From assembly GCA_036897095.1 (NCBI GenBank), contig JAYMSP010003155.1:1-20857 (forward strand): 20,857 nt of DNA, read 5' to 3'. Source of the stretch: Plantago elongata (lineage: Eukaryota > Streptophyta > Magnoliopsida > Lamiales > Plantaginaceae). Made by a program: the position numbers and the translations under genes. The notes under the pieces were generated by a model. The model was not told the origin of the DNA, did not search any database, and was given only the letters and a program-made list of their open reading frames with translations. The stretch's first letter is position 1. Every line of letters begins with the position of its first letter. This document shows, piece by piece, positions 1-8,425 of the stretch.

Positions 1-684
1 ATTCACTTATTATTTGGATAAATATTTAGTCTTTTATTTCTGATGGGATTCTCTATAGCAACTTAAGAAACCTATTAAGGTTCGACTTTGATGTTAAGAT
101 GAATCCTAATACTTATCTAACTCTTTTCGTTTAGGTTCTGATCTAGCCAATATATATGTGCCTTCGTAAACCATTATACATCATACTAAAGTGGCATAGA
201 CTCAGATTCTCTATTCCATACACAACCATTCACGTTTTGCAGACAGATGCAGTAAGATAATAAATCAGGATACTCGCAACAGCTAAGCTTTTGACGTTGC
301 AGACCTTGAATCATGTCAGGAGGTAAGTTCTCGGATTTAATTTCTCTAACACATTATTCTCAAGTTTGTCTCTTCTTGATGGCAAATTAAACAGGAGTCC
401 AAGCCCATCATTAGTTCTTGTTTGATCTCTCCATCCCCGTTTTATCACCACCTTCGCATAATTCCATTAAACGTAACACGATCACCTGAGCAAACATTAA
501 ATATAATTTTTAGTTGCACCAGTAGGACATCATAAAAGACAAAGTGTATTATATGCTCTGATCAGAGGCGTGGCTTATGAAGTCTCTTGGTATAAGGAGG
601 AAATTTCTTTCTTTTCTTTCTTTGGCTTCGTAGCTGTATAAAAATTAGGGTTTCAGCTGATTGGACACTATCGTATTAATAATA
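1..684. other. AT-rich intergenic sequence, nothing recognised
   Basis: No reading frame of useful length and no recognisable protein motif is present on either strand. There are isolated splice-like strings, for example AG|GTAAG near 319-324 on the + strand, and an acceptor-like pyrimidine stretch on the - strand near 490, but they do not join into a gene. I treat the stretch as unannotated intergenic DNA or decayed transposon. Confidence 0.4.
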
Positions 685-861
685 TGTTGAGTAAAATAGA
701 GAGAATAGAATAAAGTTTATTCTGATTATTAAAGTGTGAGTACAATACACATATTTATACAAGAGAAAAAAATCTTCTAGAGCATATCTAGAAGTAAACC
801 CTAAAACCCATTACAATAGTCCACTAACGGTCCACTAACTCTTGGACATTTATTTCTAACA
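685..861 (-). mobile_element. Probable solo LTR (or TRIM-like fragment), 177 bp
   Basis: Read on the - strand, the segment begins TGTTAGAAATAAATG and ends TTTTACTCAACA. This gives the TG...CA ends and short TGTT/AACA inverted termini of an LTR. A TATA-like string (TTGTATAAATATG) lies mid-element and a T-rich polyadenylation-like region follows, in the order expected of U3-R-U5. No second copy is in the window, so it would be a solo LTR. The repeat AATAT occurs at 681-685 and 861-865. It overlaps the terminal T and A, so the exact target duplication is ambiguous. The superfamily (Copia style) is a guess from general appearance. Confidence 0.5.
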
Positions 862-1859
862 ATATGACATTATTTGACAGAAATCTAACATAGTATTATA
901 TAACCCCAGTTGGAAGGAAGGAACTAATGAACAATCACATTCTTCTCTTATATATTCAATTCAACCAACTTATTTTCAAGCCAATGTCATTTTTATTAAT
1001 GAACAATTAGGTCTTTACTGAATTCATCACAGCCAGCCTAAAATTGTGGCCATTCGTACACTAAATTGATAAGCATGGTTGATGAGGGTCAGACATAAAT
1101 ATTCTCGGTTGGTAGGTCTTTAATACTGTCATTGTTTTTTCAAGGGAGGCAAGAGATGGTTTCAACAAATGTTTTAGGATTCTATGGCCATTCCAACCAT
1201 CATTTCATTTGGAGAATGTATAGTTTGTTCCAAAGATGGTTTTTACATGCAGATGTCGTCAATAAATCAATTGTTAAACAATTACTCTTCATACCGTGTT
1301 TCGAGCTGAACAAAGTAAATCATCGAGCCCAGAAGCTGACTTATGTCGAAATTCCTCGCTATTAGTGTTGAAGAATGACCACAAAATATGATCATGTAGG
1401 TAAATAAATCAACTTGATGTCAGTAGAAATTCCTCAGAGGGAGTTTTATACTGAACAACGAAAGTTAACATAAAATCCACGTACAATAATTGTAAGGTAT
1501 AGATGATCCCTTCCTACATTTAAGAACTATCAACTTAAGTTTCACTTGCAACTCTTCATGTAAAGTATGTTCATTCTCCATGTAGGTTTAAAGCTCATCG
1601 TTGGCCAGATAATAAATATTTTTCGCATGAAAGTAAAGAGAAATCACAAGTCTATATTCACTTAATGGCATGTTGGTGTCGGACAATTTTGTTATATACA
1701 AAGCTATAAATTAATTTATTGTCAATGAAATGCTTTATGGTAAAGTTGCAATGAGAGCAAAGCATAGCCATTTGTATCCATGGTTAACTAGAGAGAAACA
1801 TGTCATATATAGAAGATTATGTGTGTATTGTTGATGGCTAAAATCGCGAAGTATTCTTA

Positions 1860-2008
1860 GGGAAAAATACGAAAAAGGTACCCTAAGTTGTGACATTTTC
1901 GAAAAATGTATCTTTGGTTGTTACCGTCCGATTTTGGTGCCTTAAGTTGACATTGTGTCCAATTTTGGTACCTCGTGACTAGTGGCAGCTTAATAACGTG
2001 ACATGTAT
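1860..2008 (+). repeat. Left terminal inverted repeat of the MULE-like element
   Basis: This arm pairs with 2771-2922 over about 150 bases, with roughly one mismatch or small gap every ten bases by eye. Its inner end reaches the GTGACATGT / GACACGTGT region. Confidence 0.8.
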
Positions 2009-2116
2009 CACATTCAAAAATACAGAAATACGGCTGACCTAAACATAGATGCGATCGTCTTTATTAATTGCAAATAGATTCTTAATTTTAACAATATTAC
2101 TAAATTACCCATATAA

Positions 2117-2206
2117 AAATATCTCTCTCTATTGAAAATAATTTATAAAGAAATAAAAAATAAAAATATATCTCTATTGAAAATAATTTATTAAAAAATT
2201 AAAAAT
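2117..2206. repeat. Two-copy AT-rich tandem repeat inside the MULE-like element
   Basis: Two adjacent units of about 45 bp share AATATxTCTCTATTGAAAATAATTTAT followed by an A-rich run. They look like a local duplication of the element's interior. Confidence 0.6.
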
Positions 2207-2770
2207 GAAAATATAGGTCAAGCTTTTGCATTGGCTGAATTCTTCCGCCATCGTAGAGCTTTCAGATCCAGCAGCTTGCATGCTCCGTCGTGGATGGATC
2301 ACTTACAAAATTAAAAACCCAATTGAAAGGTTTATTGCAACAAATCGCGTTTTTTGAATTTTTAAATTTTTATATTTATTTTATATTTAATAAGTCAAAT
2401 TTTTTTGATATTCTTTAAAATATTTTTGATTATATTAAACAAATTATACCCATAAATTACGATAGAGTGGCACGTGTCCCCATTTTTTAATTTAGTTTAA
2501 TTTAATTATTTTTTATTTAGTATTGATATATAAAAAATTAATTTAAAATTATAATTTATAATTTTTCAGAATTTATATATATATATTCTTTAATTCAAAA
2601 TAAATTTTAAAATTAATTTCCCCCTCTTTCTTCTATCTTTTAACCTTCTTTTATGTTGATTTTACAAAATAGCGTTGGTTTATAATAATTGAAAATTATG
2701 TGATGAAATTTAAAATTTTCAAATTTATTTTATTTGCGATTTCACCCATCAAAATTTTAAAATTTCAAAT

Positions 2771-2922
2771 TGACACGTGTCGCTTAATTAAACTGCCACG
2801 TATTACAGATGTACCTAAATTGGACACGATGTCAACTTAAGGTACCAAAATCGGGCGGTAACAATCAAAGGTACCTTTTTCGGAATTGTCACAACTTAGG
2901 GTACCTTTTTTGAATTTTTGTC
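2771..2922 (-). repeat. Right terminal inverted repeat of the MULE-like element
   Basis: This is the partner of 1860-2008. Immediately past its end the + strand resumes the Helitron helicase reading (Walker A region). That supports 2922 as the insertion boundary to within a few bases. Confidence 0.8.
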
Positions 2923-3043
2923 ATTCTTCTTATAAGCTATGAAGAGTTCGAAAATACATTTATATGGGGAACTTTGTGCCTTGGTGTGAGGATAAGTGGA
3001 GATATTGTACTTCCAGTTGCATCCAGCGGGATTGCCTTACTAC

Positions 3044-3162
3044 TTCTTCCTAGGGGTGACAATGTAGTGCAGCTCAATTGGTAAGCCGCTTCCCTCCAAC
3101 CAACAGGTCGGGGTTTGAGTCACCTTTAGCCGTTTAAAAATAAAAACATTTCTTCCTAGGGG
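3044..3162 (+). mobile_element. Short tRNA-derived SINE with perfect 13-bp target duplication
   Basis: The 13-mer TTCTTCCTAGGGG occurs at 3044-3056 and again at 3150-3162. Between them is a 93-bp unit with an RNA polymerase III A-box-like string (AGCTCAATTGG, 3071-3081) and a B-box-like string (GGGTTTGAGTC, 3111-3121), spaced as in a tRNA, and an A-rich tail (TTAAAAATAAAAAC). This is the structure of a plant tRNA-derived SINE. It is short for a plant SINE, so it may be 5' truncated or a small family. Removing the unit and one 13-mer restores the helicase reading from SSGIA...LLP onward, so it inserted after the Helitron. Confidence 0.85.
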
Positions 3163-4158
3163 CGGGACCAAGCATTAAAGATTTGGGTTACCATTGTAAA
3201 TTCATGAGAACTCAACACACAATAAGCTCAAACATGATTCAGAGGTCACATGTCTGCTTAAGAACAACACAACTTATTATTTGAGACGAGGCTCCTGTGA
3301 GAAATCGATGTTGTTCTGAAGCGTTCGATAGGAGTTTGAGAGATGTGATGGGACGTCTAGACAAGCCATATGGTGGGGTGGTGACTGTCTTCAACGCAGA
3401 CTTTCGACAAATTTTATTCATCTAGAATGTGAAATGCAATGTGAGGCACTTCATCTGACAATGAACATGTAATTGCATTTAACTAATGTAGTATTTATAT
3501 ACCATGTATATTTATTTCATATTAATCTTATTTTTTAACCTCCAATTGCTTCTCACACAATAACGACATCATTCGAGAAGGTGAAAGAATTTATTGAATG
3601 GACACCGCAAGTCAGTGATGGGGTTGATGGTGAACCTAATGACGACAATGTTGATATCAAGACTTAGAAGATTTACTCATTCGAGAAGTAAGTTATGCCA
3701 TTTCAACCATGTTGATAGTCCTATGCTTCGTTGCTAGAGTCGATCCATCACTTCACTCAAAATGTTTTCACCACCAAGTTGTTCTTGCACCTACAAATGA
3801 AATTGTTCATGAGATAATTCAGTTTGTCCTGTAAAAGAATGTTTGGAGATAGTGTTTAATATATGAGCGCGGATTGTAGGGAAGATGACTTTGAAAATGG
3901 TCTCAAGGAGGTTTACACGGTAAAAATCCTCAACGATATTGATTGCTCTGGATTGCCTCATCATATGTTCCGTAGGTGTGAGTTCGGACGGGTGTTGGCC
4001 GGTTTTAACGAAAAATCAAACTCGAGTCAACTATGACAGGTGATTATAAATATAAACCGAGGTGGGTGGAATATTTTCCCACCCACGACAGTTCGGGTAA
4101 TAAAAATAATGGACGGGTGGCGGGCAGATTGACGGGTGAATGTAGATAAAAATAGATG

Positions 4159-5115
4159 TAAGACCATCTCCAGCAACAGTGTGAATGGCGTATGTTGTTG
4201 GAGATGAGACGCCAATCAGACTATAGCAGAGTCTGATTGGCGTCTGTTGAACAGACACGTCTGTTCTCTTTTATTTATTTTTTTATTGCTTTTTGTGTGT
4301 TATTTTTCCTTTTCTTCGATTTTCCTTTCCTATTTCTTCTCCATTTTCTTGACTAAATTGTTGATTCAGTTTATTTGCTCAATTCACATATTGCAGATAA
4401 CTATCTTCATATTTATTTCCTATTTTCTTGCCTTTAATTTTGGACTTTGATTCCTTTCATAATTTTCCTTTCATTTTTATATCTCCTCACCTTTTTAATT
4501 ATTTTATGTTGTTCGAAAATTCTTCATATGTATAAAACACGAATTATATAAAATATGGCTTATATAATTTGAAATATTTCAACGTAATACAAAACACACT
4601 TACAATAAATTAAAGAAATTACAAATACTAAAAAAAGAGCAAACACATAATTGAAACATAAATCAACAACCCCTACGATGATTCCATATATGCTCGATCA
4701 AATTATTTTGAAGTGCCAATGCGTTGGCGGAACGAGAAAACGTTGGTGGAACTCGAACAAGATGGTGCGGAGTAGTCGTATAATTCATGTAGTTATTGTA
4801 GTTTATATTCTCAAGTATTGTATTAAGAAATTGTAAGTTTTTTATTTTATTTAATGTTATTTTAATTAATTAATTAGATTTAAATTATGTGAATAATGAC
4901 ATTTTATAATAAATGGGAAAAGAATAATGTAGTTTTTAAAGAAATGAGAAATGAATAATGTAGTTTTAAACTAAATGAGAAATGGAAAAAGAAATTTGGG
5001 TGTGATAGAGTTTGATTGTTGGAGATGAAGAGTTTTCTTGTGTTTGTTTTAGTGGAATGTTGGCGTGGCAGAGAGATATGGTGTGATGAGGGTGTGATTG
5101 TTGGAAATGGTCTAA
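4159..5115. mobile_element. PIF/Harbinger-type non-autonomous element (4162-5112) with TAA duplications
   Basis: The element starts GACCATCTCCAGCAACA at 4162. Its other end, read on the opposite strand from 5112, is GACCATTTCCAACAATCACA, giving terminal inverted repeats of about 15-20 bp with few mismatches. TAA flanks both ends (4159-4161 and 5113-5115), the three-base duplication expected of PIF/Harbinger transposons. The 951-bp interior has no transposase frame of useful length. A second subterminal copy of TTGTTGGAGATG lies near 5015-5030 and an inverted one near 4193-4205, both plausible transposase-binding repeats. Confidence 0.75.
4208..4266. repeat. Two adjacent perfect hairpins near the Harbinger left end
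   Basis: The first hairpin has 15-bp perfect arms (4208-4222 GACGCCAATCAGACT and 4230-4244) and a 7-base loop. The second has 8-bp arms (GAACAGAC / GTCTGTTC, 4249-4266) and a 2-base loop. Both lie within about 110 bp of the element's left terminus. Confidence 0.8.
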
Positions 5116-5892
5116 TAAAAACTTGCAAATTTGTGCAGAAGTTGATTTATAAGCCAAAAAGAAAAAAAAAACAACTACAAAGAGGGTAGTAAATCTTTTA
5201 ACGATATAAGTGAAGATGCAACTTCTCTAGCCGACGGGTCTTCAACACTTCAATTCACAAATACATATACATACATACATACACAGAAAAATGACGGGTA
5301 GGCCGTGGGTTGCACCCATCCATCCCACCAGCCACCCACACTAATGGCGGGTTAAATAACCACCACACATTTTTTTAAAAGATTAGTTAGCGGGTTCTTA
5401 CCCGTATTAAACCACAAAAAGTTAATGTCGTTTTATCTATATTAACAAGCTAGAAGGTATTGAAAGTGAATTTGCTATAAAGAGGGTAATACATATGGTA
5501 CTACAAGGAACGAAGTCTACAAATAAGTGTTTCAAATTTAAGGTAATTTTATCTTTGATGTCTACAAAATACAAAGTTATTATAGTGTCGATTAAGTTTT
5601 TTTATATGCTAGAGTTCAATCTCACTAATTATAAAATTGTGTAAATTTTTATAATATCAATGACTTTCGCACAAAATTGAAGGCTCTAAAGCGGTTACAT
5701 CGTTCATTTTCTTGTATTGAAGTTTTAAGATGTTTGTCAACTTCAACATACTATATACGTACGATCTATTCATTTTCTATTTTGAGTTTTATCCCATGTC
5801 TCCTCGAATATCGAGGGCCCATTGATTATGTATTAATTAATCAGCTTCTGATCACTCAGTATTATGCTACTCATTGTTAAGAGTAAATTTTC
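5116..5892. other. Transposon-flank and intergenic DNA, no gene seen
   Basis: It carries the right part of the CGGGT-rich segment up to about 5410 and a (CATA)n microsatellite at 5261-5284. After that there is AT-rich sequence with no recognisable coding motif. The frame open at 5677-5880 has no family resemblance that I can see. Confidence 0.5.
5261..5284. repeat. (CATA)n microsatellite
   Basis: Short imperfect tandem run of ATAC/CATA units. Confidence 0.8.
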
Positions 5893-6030
5893 AGCGGGTA
5901 GCGAGTTGGCGAATTTTCAAAATGATGGATTACCTGTGTGTGGGCCGTGGTGCTTGGAAGGGGATGAATTACAACCAAATCTAGCAAAGCGCGTGGACTA
6001 CTATACTAAGAATGATGGCGATTTGAAATA
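5893..6030 (+). pseudogene. Orphan terminal-exon-like fragment, product not recognised
   Basis: A splice-acceptor-like TTTTCAG ends at about 5893 and is followed by an open frame. It reads, in part, FQNDGLPVCGPWCLEGD, then ELQPNLAKRVDYYTKNDGD and LK, and stops with TAG near 6030. Its composition and codon choice look more like coding DNA than the flanks do. No upstream exon that joins to it is apparent, and a piece of it recurs at 6290-6345. I do not recognise the family. It could be a captured or broken gene tail. Confidence 0.35.
5909..5964 (+). repeat. Perfect 56-bp direct repeat, copy 1
   Basis: Identical to 6290-6345. It starts GCGAATTTTCAAAATGATGG and ends TGCTTGGAAGGGGA. Copy 1 sits inside the exon-like fragment. 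Confidence 0.95.
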
Positions 6031-6289
6031 GTAGATGTTATACTATTTATAGATTAACTTTTTCTATAGTGTACTGTATAAATGAAGTACTTTTAAGATA
6101 TATATAATATGTACTCAAAGAGCTTGATTGTTAAAGTACTAAATAATAAGGAATTCACTTCTTAATACTAGTATAAGAGAGGAAATATAAGAAAGGAGTA
6201 CTACTCTACGTAATCAAATAAATGAAGTATTTCTCTTATTAAAGGACTCATTTTAGTTAGTCACTCGCGCTATCTGAATTTTTCATTCT

Positions 6290-6345
6290 GCGAATTTTCA
6301 AAATGATGGATTACCTGTGTGTGGGCCGTGGTGCTTGGAAGGGGA
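6290..6345 (+). repeat. Perfect 56-bp direct repeat, copy 2
   Basis: Exact second copy of 5909-5964, 381 bp downstream, without the flanking coding-like sequence. Perfect identity indicates a recent event. Confidence 0.95.
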
Positions 6346-6774
6346 AACATATGATGATCTACTTTTAACTAGGCCCAATTCATATAATTCCTACTTATAG
6401 GCCCTTTAGTTGGTCATGGTGAAACACGTACAAAGAAACTGAGTAGGGACAATTGTTAACCATTCAGCTTCATTAAATTTTGTTGATAAAAAACGTAAAC
6501 GTGCAATACAGCTTCTCAAACAAACTAGTTGAAAAGCAGCTGGTTTAAGAAGCTAACCAAGTTAGTTTATTTTAGTAAGATTGTTAGTTAAAAAAAGCTA
6601 TCTGACATGCTGCTGACCAGCTACCAGCTAATTAATCGGCTACCAGCTAGCTTACTAACTACTATCTAGCGTTTTTAAGATAGTTTTGCTAAACGTAATC
6701 TAGAGCTTAAATGGGAAGATCATGAGAGTTACTATTATATTAATAAAGATGTAAGGGAATAATACATAGATATA
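6346..6774. other. AT-rich DNA with clustered CAGCT motifs, no gene
   Basis: Between 6505 and 6660 the strings CAGCT, ACCAGCTA and GCTAACCA recur on both strands. This kind of clustering is often seen in the subterminal zones of hAT-type MITEs. No matching termini or duplication could be fixed, so no element is called. Confidence 0.3.
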
Positions 6775-7266
6775 TGATCGAACGTAATTTTTCATCGGTA
6801 ATTCGTAGCACGGATTACTAAGCAATTCGTTCGTGGGAATGGCCTTCAAGGTCATCTTTGTACGAATTAGAGAAGACGGAAAGGAATCACTTACAACAGA
6901 GAGAGAGAGAGAGAGAGAGATAGATTCTCGCAACATAGTCTCGCCTTTCGACGGTGGTTGCACGCTTTTCAACGGTAAAGTGTCTTCATTCATCATAACA
7001 TAATAAAATACAGCTAGGGTTCCTGGTTTAAATATAAGTTGCTCTTCTAGGGTTTATTAGGGCCAGGAGCATGTTCTCCTATTATACGGGTCGTGGGCAT
7101 TTATTCCTATCTATGGTCGTAGACCAAATTAACTGAATTAAAAGGGATAATTAAAGTAAATAAATAAGAAGAGACATTTGGGTTAATTAGTGCCTTCGGT
7201 CACACTAGTACTCACTAGAGCGGGTTCGTGGTGCGGATCAAATTCGTTATAAAATCGTCTTCATCA
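6775..7266 (-). repeat. 3' LTR of the gypsy-type element
   Basis: On the - strand it runs TGATGAAGACG...CGTTCGATCA, with matching TGAT/ATCA ends. It contains a TATA-like CTTATATTTAAACC and a CT/GA microsatellite (6899-6920). It aligns along its whole length with 9120-9606. Confidence 0.8.
6899..6920. repeat. (GA)n microsatellite in the 3' LTR
   Basis: About eleven GA units. The equivalent site in the other LTR (9245-9270) has about thirteen. Confidence 0.9.
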
Positions 7267-7408
7267 TTACCACCCCCTCGAGACGAGCCTTGTCCCCAAG
7301 GCTCTCTAGACCTTGTGCCCCTTCTAGATCCGTCCTTGTCATTCTTCTGGTTGAATGACCTCTCCTACTCTCTCGCATATGTTTATCCTTCAAGTCGTTA
7401 AGCTGACT

Positions 7409-8275
7409 TTACCAGCTTGCTCCATTCTGGAACGGTTTCTTTTTCTGGACTATAGCCACAATCACTTCTCTTCCACCGGCATTGATGTCAAGAGTTCTTG
7501 CTACACTAGGCTGAAGCACCTTGGTGATGCGATCCCTCCTTTCATACCCATACATTGCTTTAAGTATCAGACTACATCTTTTACCCAACGTTGCACACTT
7601 CACTATTGTTAGCTTATCATGATGATTCTGTTCTACAAGTTCAATGTATCCCAACATTCTTTCCTTTAACACAAACAATAGATAGCCCACTACCATACAA
7701 GTGTCTAGATGTTCATATTCAAGATTGATGTCTCGAGTATAAACTAACCAGAACCATGGCAACACTATATCCTTGTACCATCGATAACAACCAGACTTAA
7801 GCACATTAACTAGAAATAAATTACATGACTGATAGACTGGCATGTCAAAACTCTTAGGGCTAGAACACATTCGCTGGCCACTTGATGTTCCTAGAACTTT
7901 AGTAGTTTGGGTTCTCCACTGCTCTCCTCGTTCCTTTTCGGACTTGTTAGACTGCTCCATGGCCTTCTTGGTTAGTCTATACCAGTAGTATAAAGCTTGA
8001 ACAGCTTTACAACTAGCTCGACCCTCAACAATTATGATCACCAAGTTCTCTGGGATGTCTGCTGCTTCCATACAGCCTCCAGACCTACTAATCTCCCCCA
8101 TGAACTCTTCGACAGTATTGTCCATGTACTCTCCCTCACTGGGTGCCTTGCTAACAGTGAATATAATCCAATAAAGCTCAGCAATGACAACCCTCATGAC
8201 CCCATCAATCTTAGAACATTTAAGAGTATAGACCGAAGATTGATGTCCACCTACTACCCCCTTAGGATTCAACAT
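7409..8275 (-). CDS. Retroelement internal ORF, 288 codons, no recognised domain
   Basis: This is the only long open frame in the internal region of the LTR element, on the same strand as the LTRs. It encodes a mixed-charge protein with Trp/Tyr/Leu-rich stretches such as YRWYKDIVLPWFWLVYTRD and ends QKKKPFQNGASW. I see no CCHC zinc knuckle, no D(S/T)G protease and no reverse transcriptase or integrase motifs. It may be a diverged gag, a captured host segment, or a family-specific protein of a non-autonomous element. The frame closes shortly before the duplicated internal tail, where an RG/SRG-rich peptide (RSREPWGQGSSRGGG) can be read in another frame. A shifted gag-like C terminus is therefore possible. 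Confidence 0.4.
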   Translation of the reverse strand: MLNPKGVVGGHQSSVYTLKCSKIDGVMRVVIAELYWIIFTVSKAPSEGEYMDNTVEEFMGEISRSGGCMEAADIPENLVIIIVEGRASCKAVQALYYWYRLTKKAMEQSNKSEKERGEQWRTQTTKVLGTSSGQRMCSSPKSFDMPVYQSCNLFLVNVLKSGCYRWYKDIVLPWFWLVYTRDINLEYEHLDTCMVVGYLLFVLKERMLGYIELVEQNHHDKLTIVKCATLGKRCSLILKAMYGYERRDRITKVLQPSVARTLDINAGGREVIVAIVQKKKPFQNGASW

Positions 8276-8425
8276 GTTCTCTTCCCTAGAACCCTTTTTC
8301 TCCTCACCATATAACTCAATCTCCTAATAATCAACTAGATATAAACCAAGAGATTTATAATTTACCTGATTCGAATCTAATGTCGTTCCTCCTGCGAGAT
8401 TGGTTCCTACTTCCTTTAAGTCTCG

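Larger units (their letters stand above)
1860..2922. mobile_element. MULE-like element with long terminal inverted repeats, 1.06 kb
   Basis: The two ends are long inverted repeats. The left arm (1860-2008) starts GGGAAAAATACGAAAAAGG and the right arm (2771-2922), read on the other strand, starts GACAAAAATTCAAAAAAGG. Both then run through GTACCCTAAGTTGTGACA, TTGTTACCG, CGATTTTGG, CTTAAGTTGACAT and GTGTCCAATTT in the same order, with scattered mismatches. Long arms, A-rich termini and the lack of any transposase frame fit a non-autonomous Mutator-like element. The flanks both contain ATTCTT (1852-1858 and 2923-2930 region), consistent with a decayed 9-bp target duplication, though it is not clean. 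The interior is mainly AT-rich, with one more complex segment at about 2219-2335. Confidence 0.75.
1120..3975 (+). pseudogene. Decayed Helitron Rep/helicase (PIF1-type) copy, split by two insertions
   Basis: Pieces of a Helitron helicase can be followed in order across frameshifts and stops. Near 1300-1365 there is FELNKVNHRAQKLTYVEIPRY, a typical plant Helitron block. Near 1700-1800 there is a NxFIVNEMLYGKVAMRAxH...LT-like block just before the helicase domain. The reading then breaks at 1860 inside the segment before Walker A and resumes at 2923 with a degraded Walker A (about 2935-2975). Next come VASSGIA (3017-3037), a WDEAPVRNRC-like Walker B block (about 3280-3320), FRQI (about 3400), EFIEW...DGEPNDDNVDIK (3588-3660), LAPTNEIVHEI (about 3785-3820) and NDIDCSGLPHH (about 3930-3965). 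The C-terminal third is missing and homology stops near 3975. The copy is non-functional. It is far more eroded than the copy at the right edge of the window. Confidence 0.8.
3973..5430. mobile_element. CGGGT-rich, possibly hAT-like segment, interrupted by a Harbinger element
   Basis: Helicase homology ends at about 3972 and a new sequence begins TAGGTGTGAGTTCGGACGGG. It is followed by repeated CGGGT/ACCCG and GGGTGG/CCACCC motifs (3985-4140). The same style of motif returns at 5236-5410 (GACGGGT, GGCGGGTT, ACCCGTATT) after the inserted 4162-5112 element. Short clustered subterminal motifs of this kind are typical of hAT elements. However, I could not find a matching right terminus or an 8-bp duplication, so both the class and the right boundary are uncertain. 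A near-perfect hairpin (GTGGGTGGAA / TTCCCACCCAC) lies at about 4062-4087. Confidence 0.35.

Noticed and set aside
300..325. Mini-exon flanked by TGCAG and GTAAG on the + strand
   Set aside because: Splice-like strings alone are common. No coding sequence joins on either side.
400..500. Possible - strand exon reading GDRVTFNGIMRRW after an acceptor-like site
   Set aside because: A weak resemblance to MCM-type motifs was considered. The frame stops at once and no neighbouring exon fits.
3058..3122. A tRNA gene
   Set aside because: A- and B-box-like strings are present, but no cloverleaf or acceptor stem can be formed. The A-rich tail and flanking 13-bp duplication show a SINE.
3239..3421. 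60-codon frame on the - strand
   Set aside because: It is the antisense shadow of the Walker B region of the + strand Helitron remnant.
4247..4450. 67-codon Phe-rich frame as a membrane peptide
   Set aside because: It is a T-rich stretch inside a Harbinger-type element. The Phe/Leu bias simply reflects composition.
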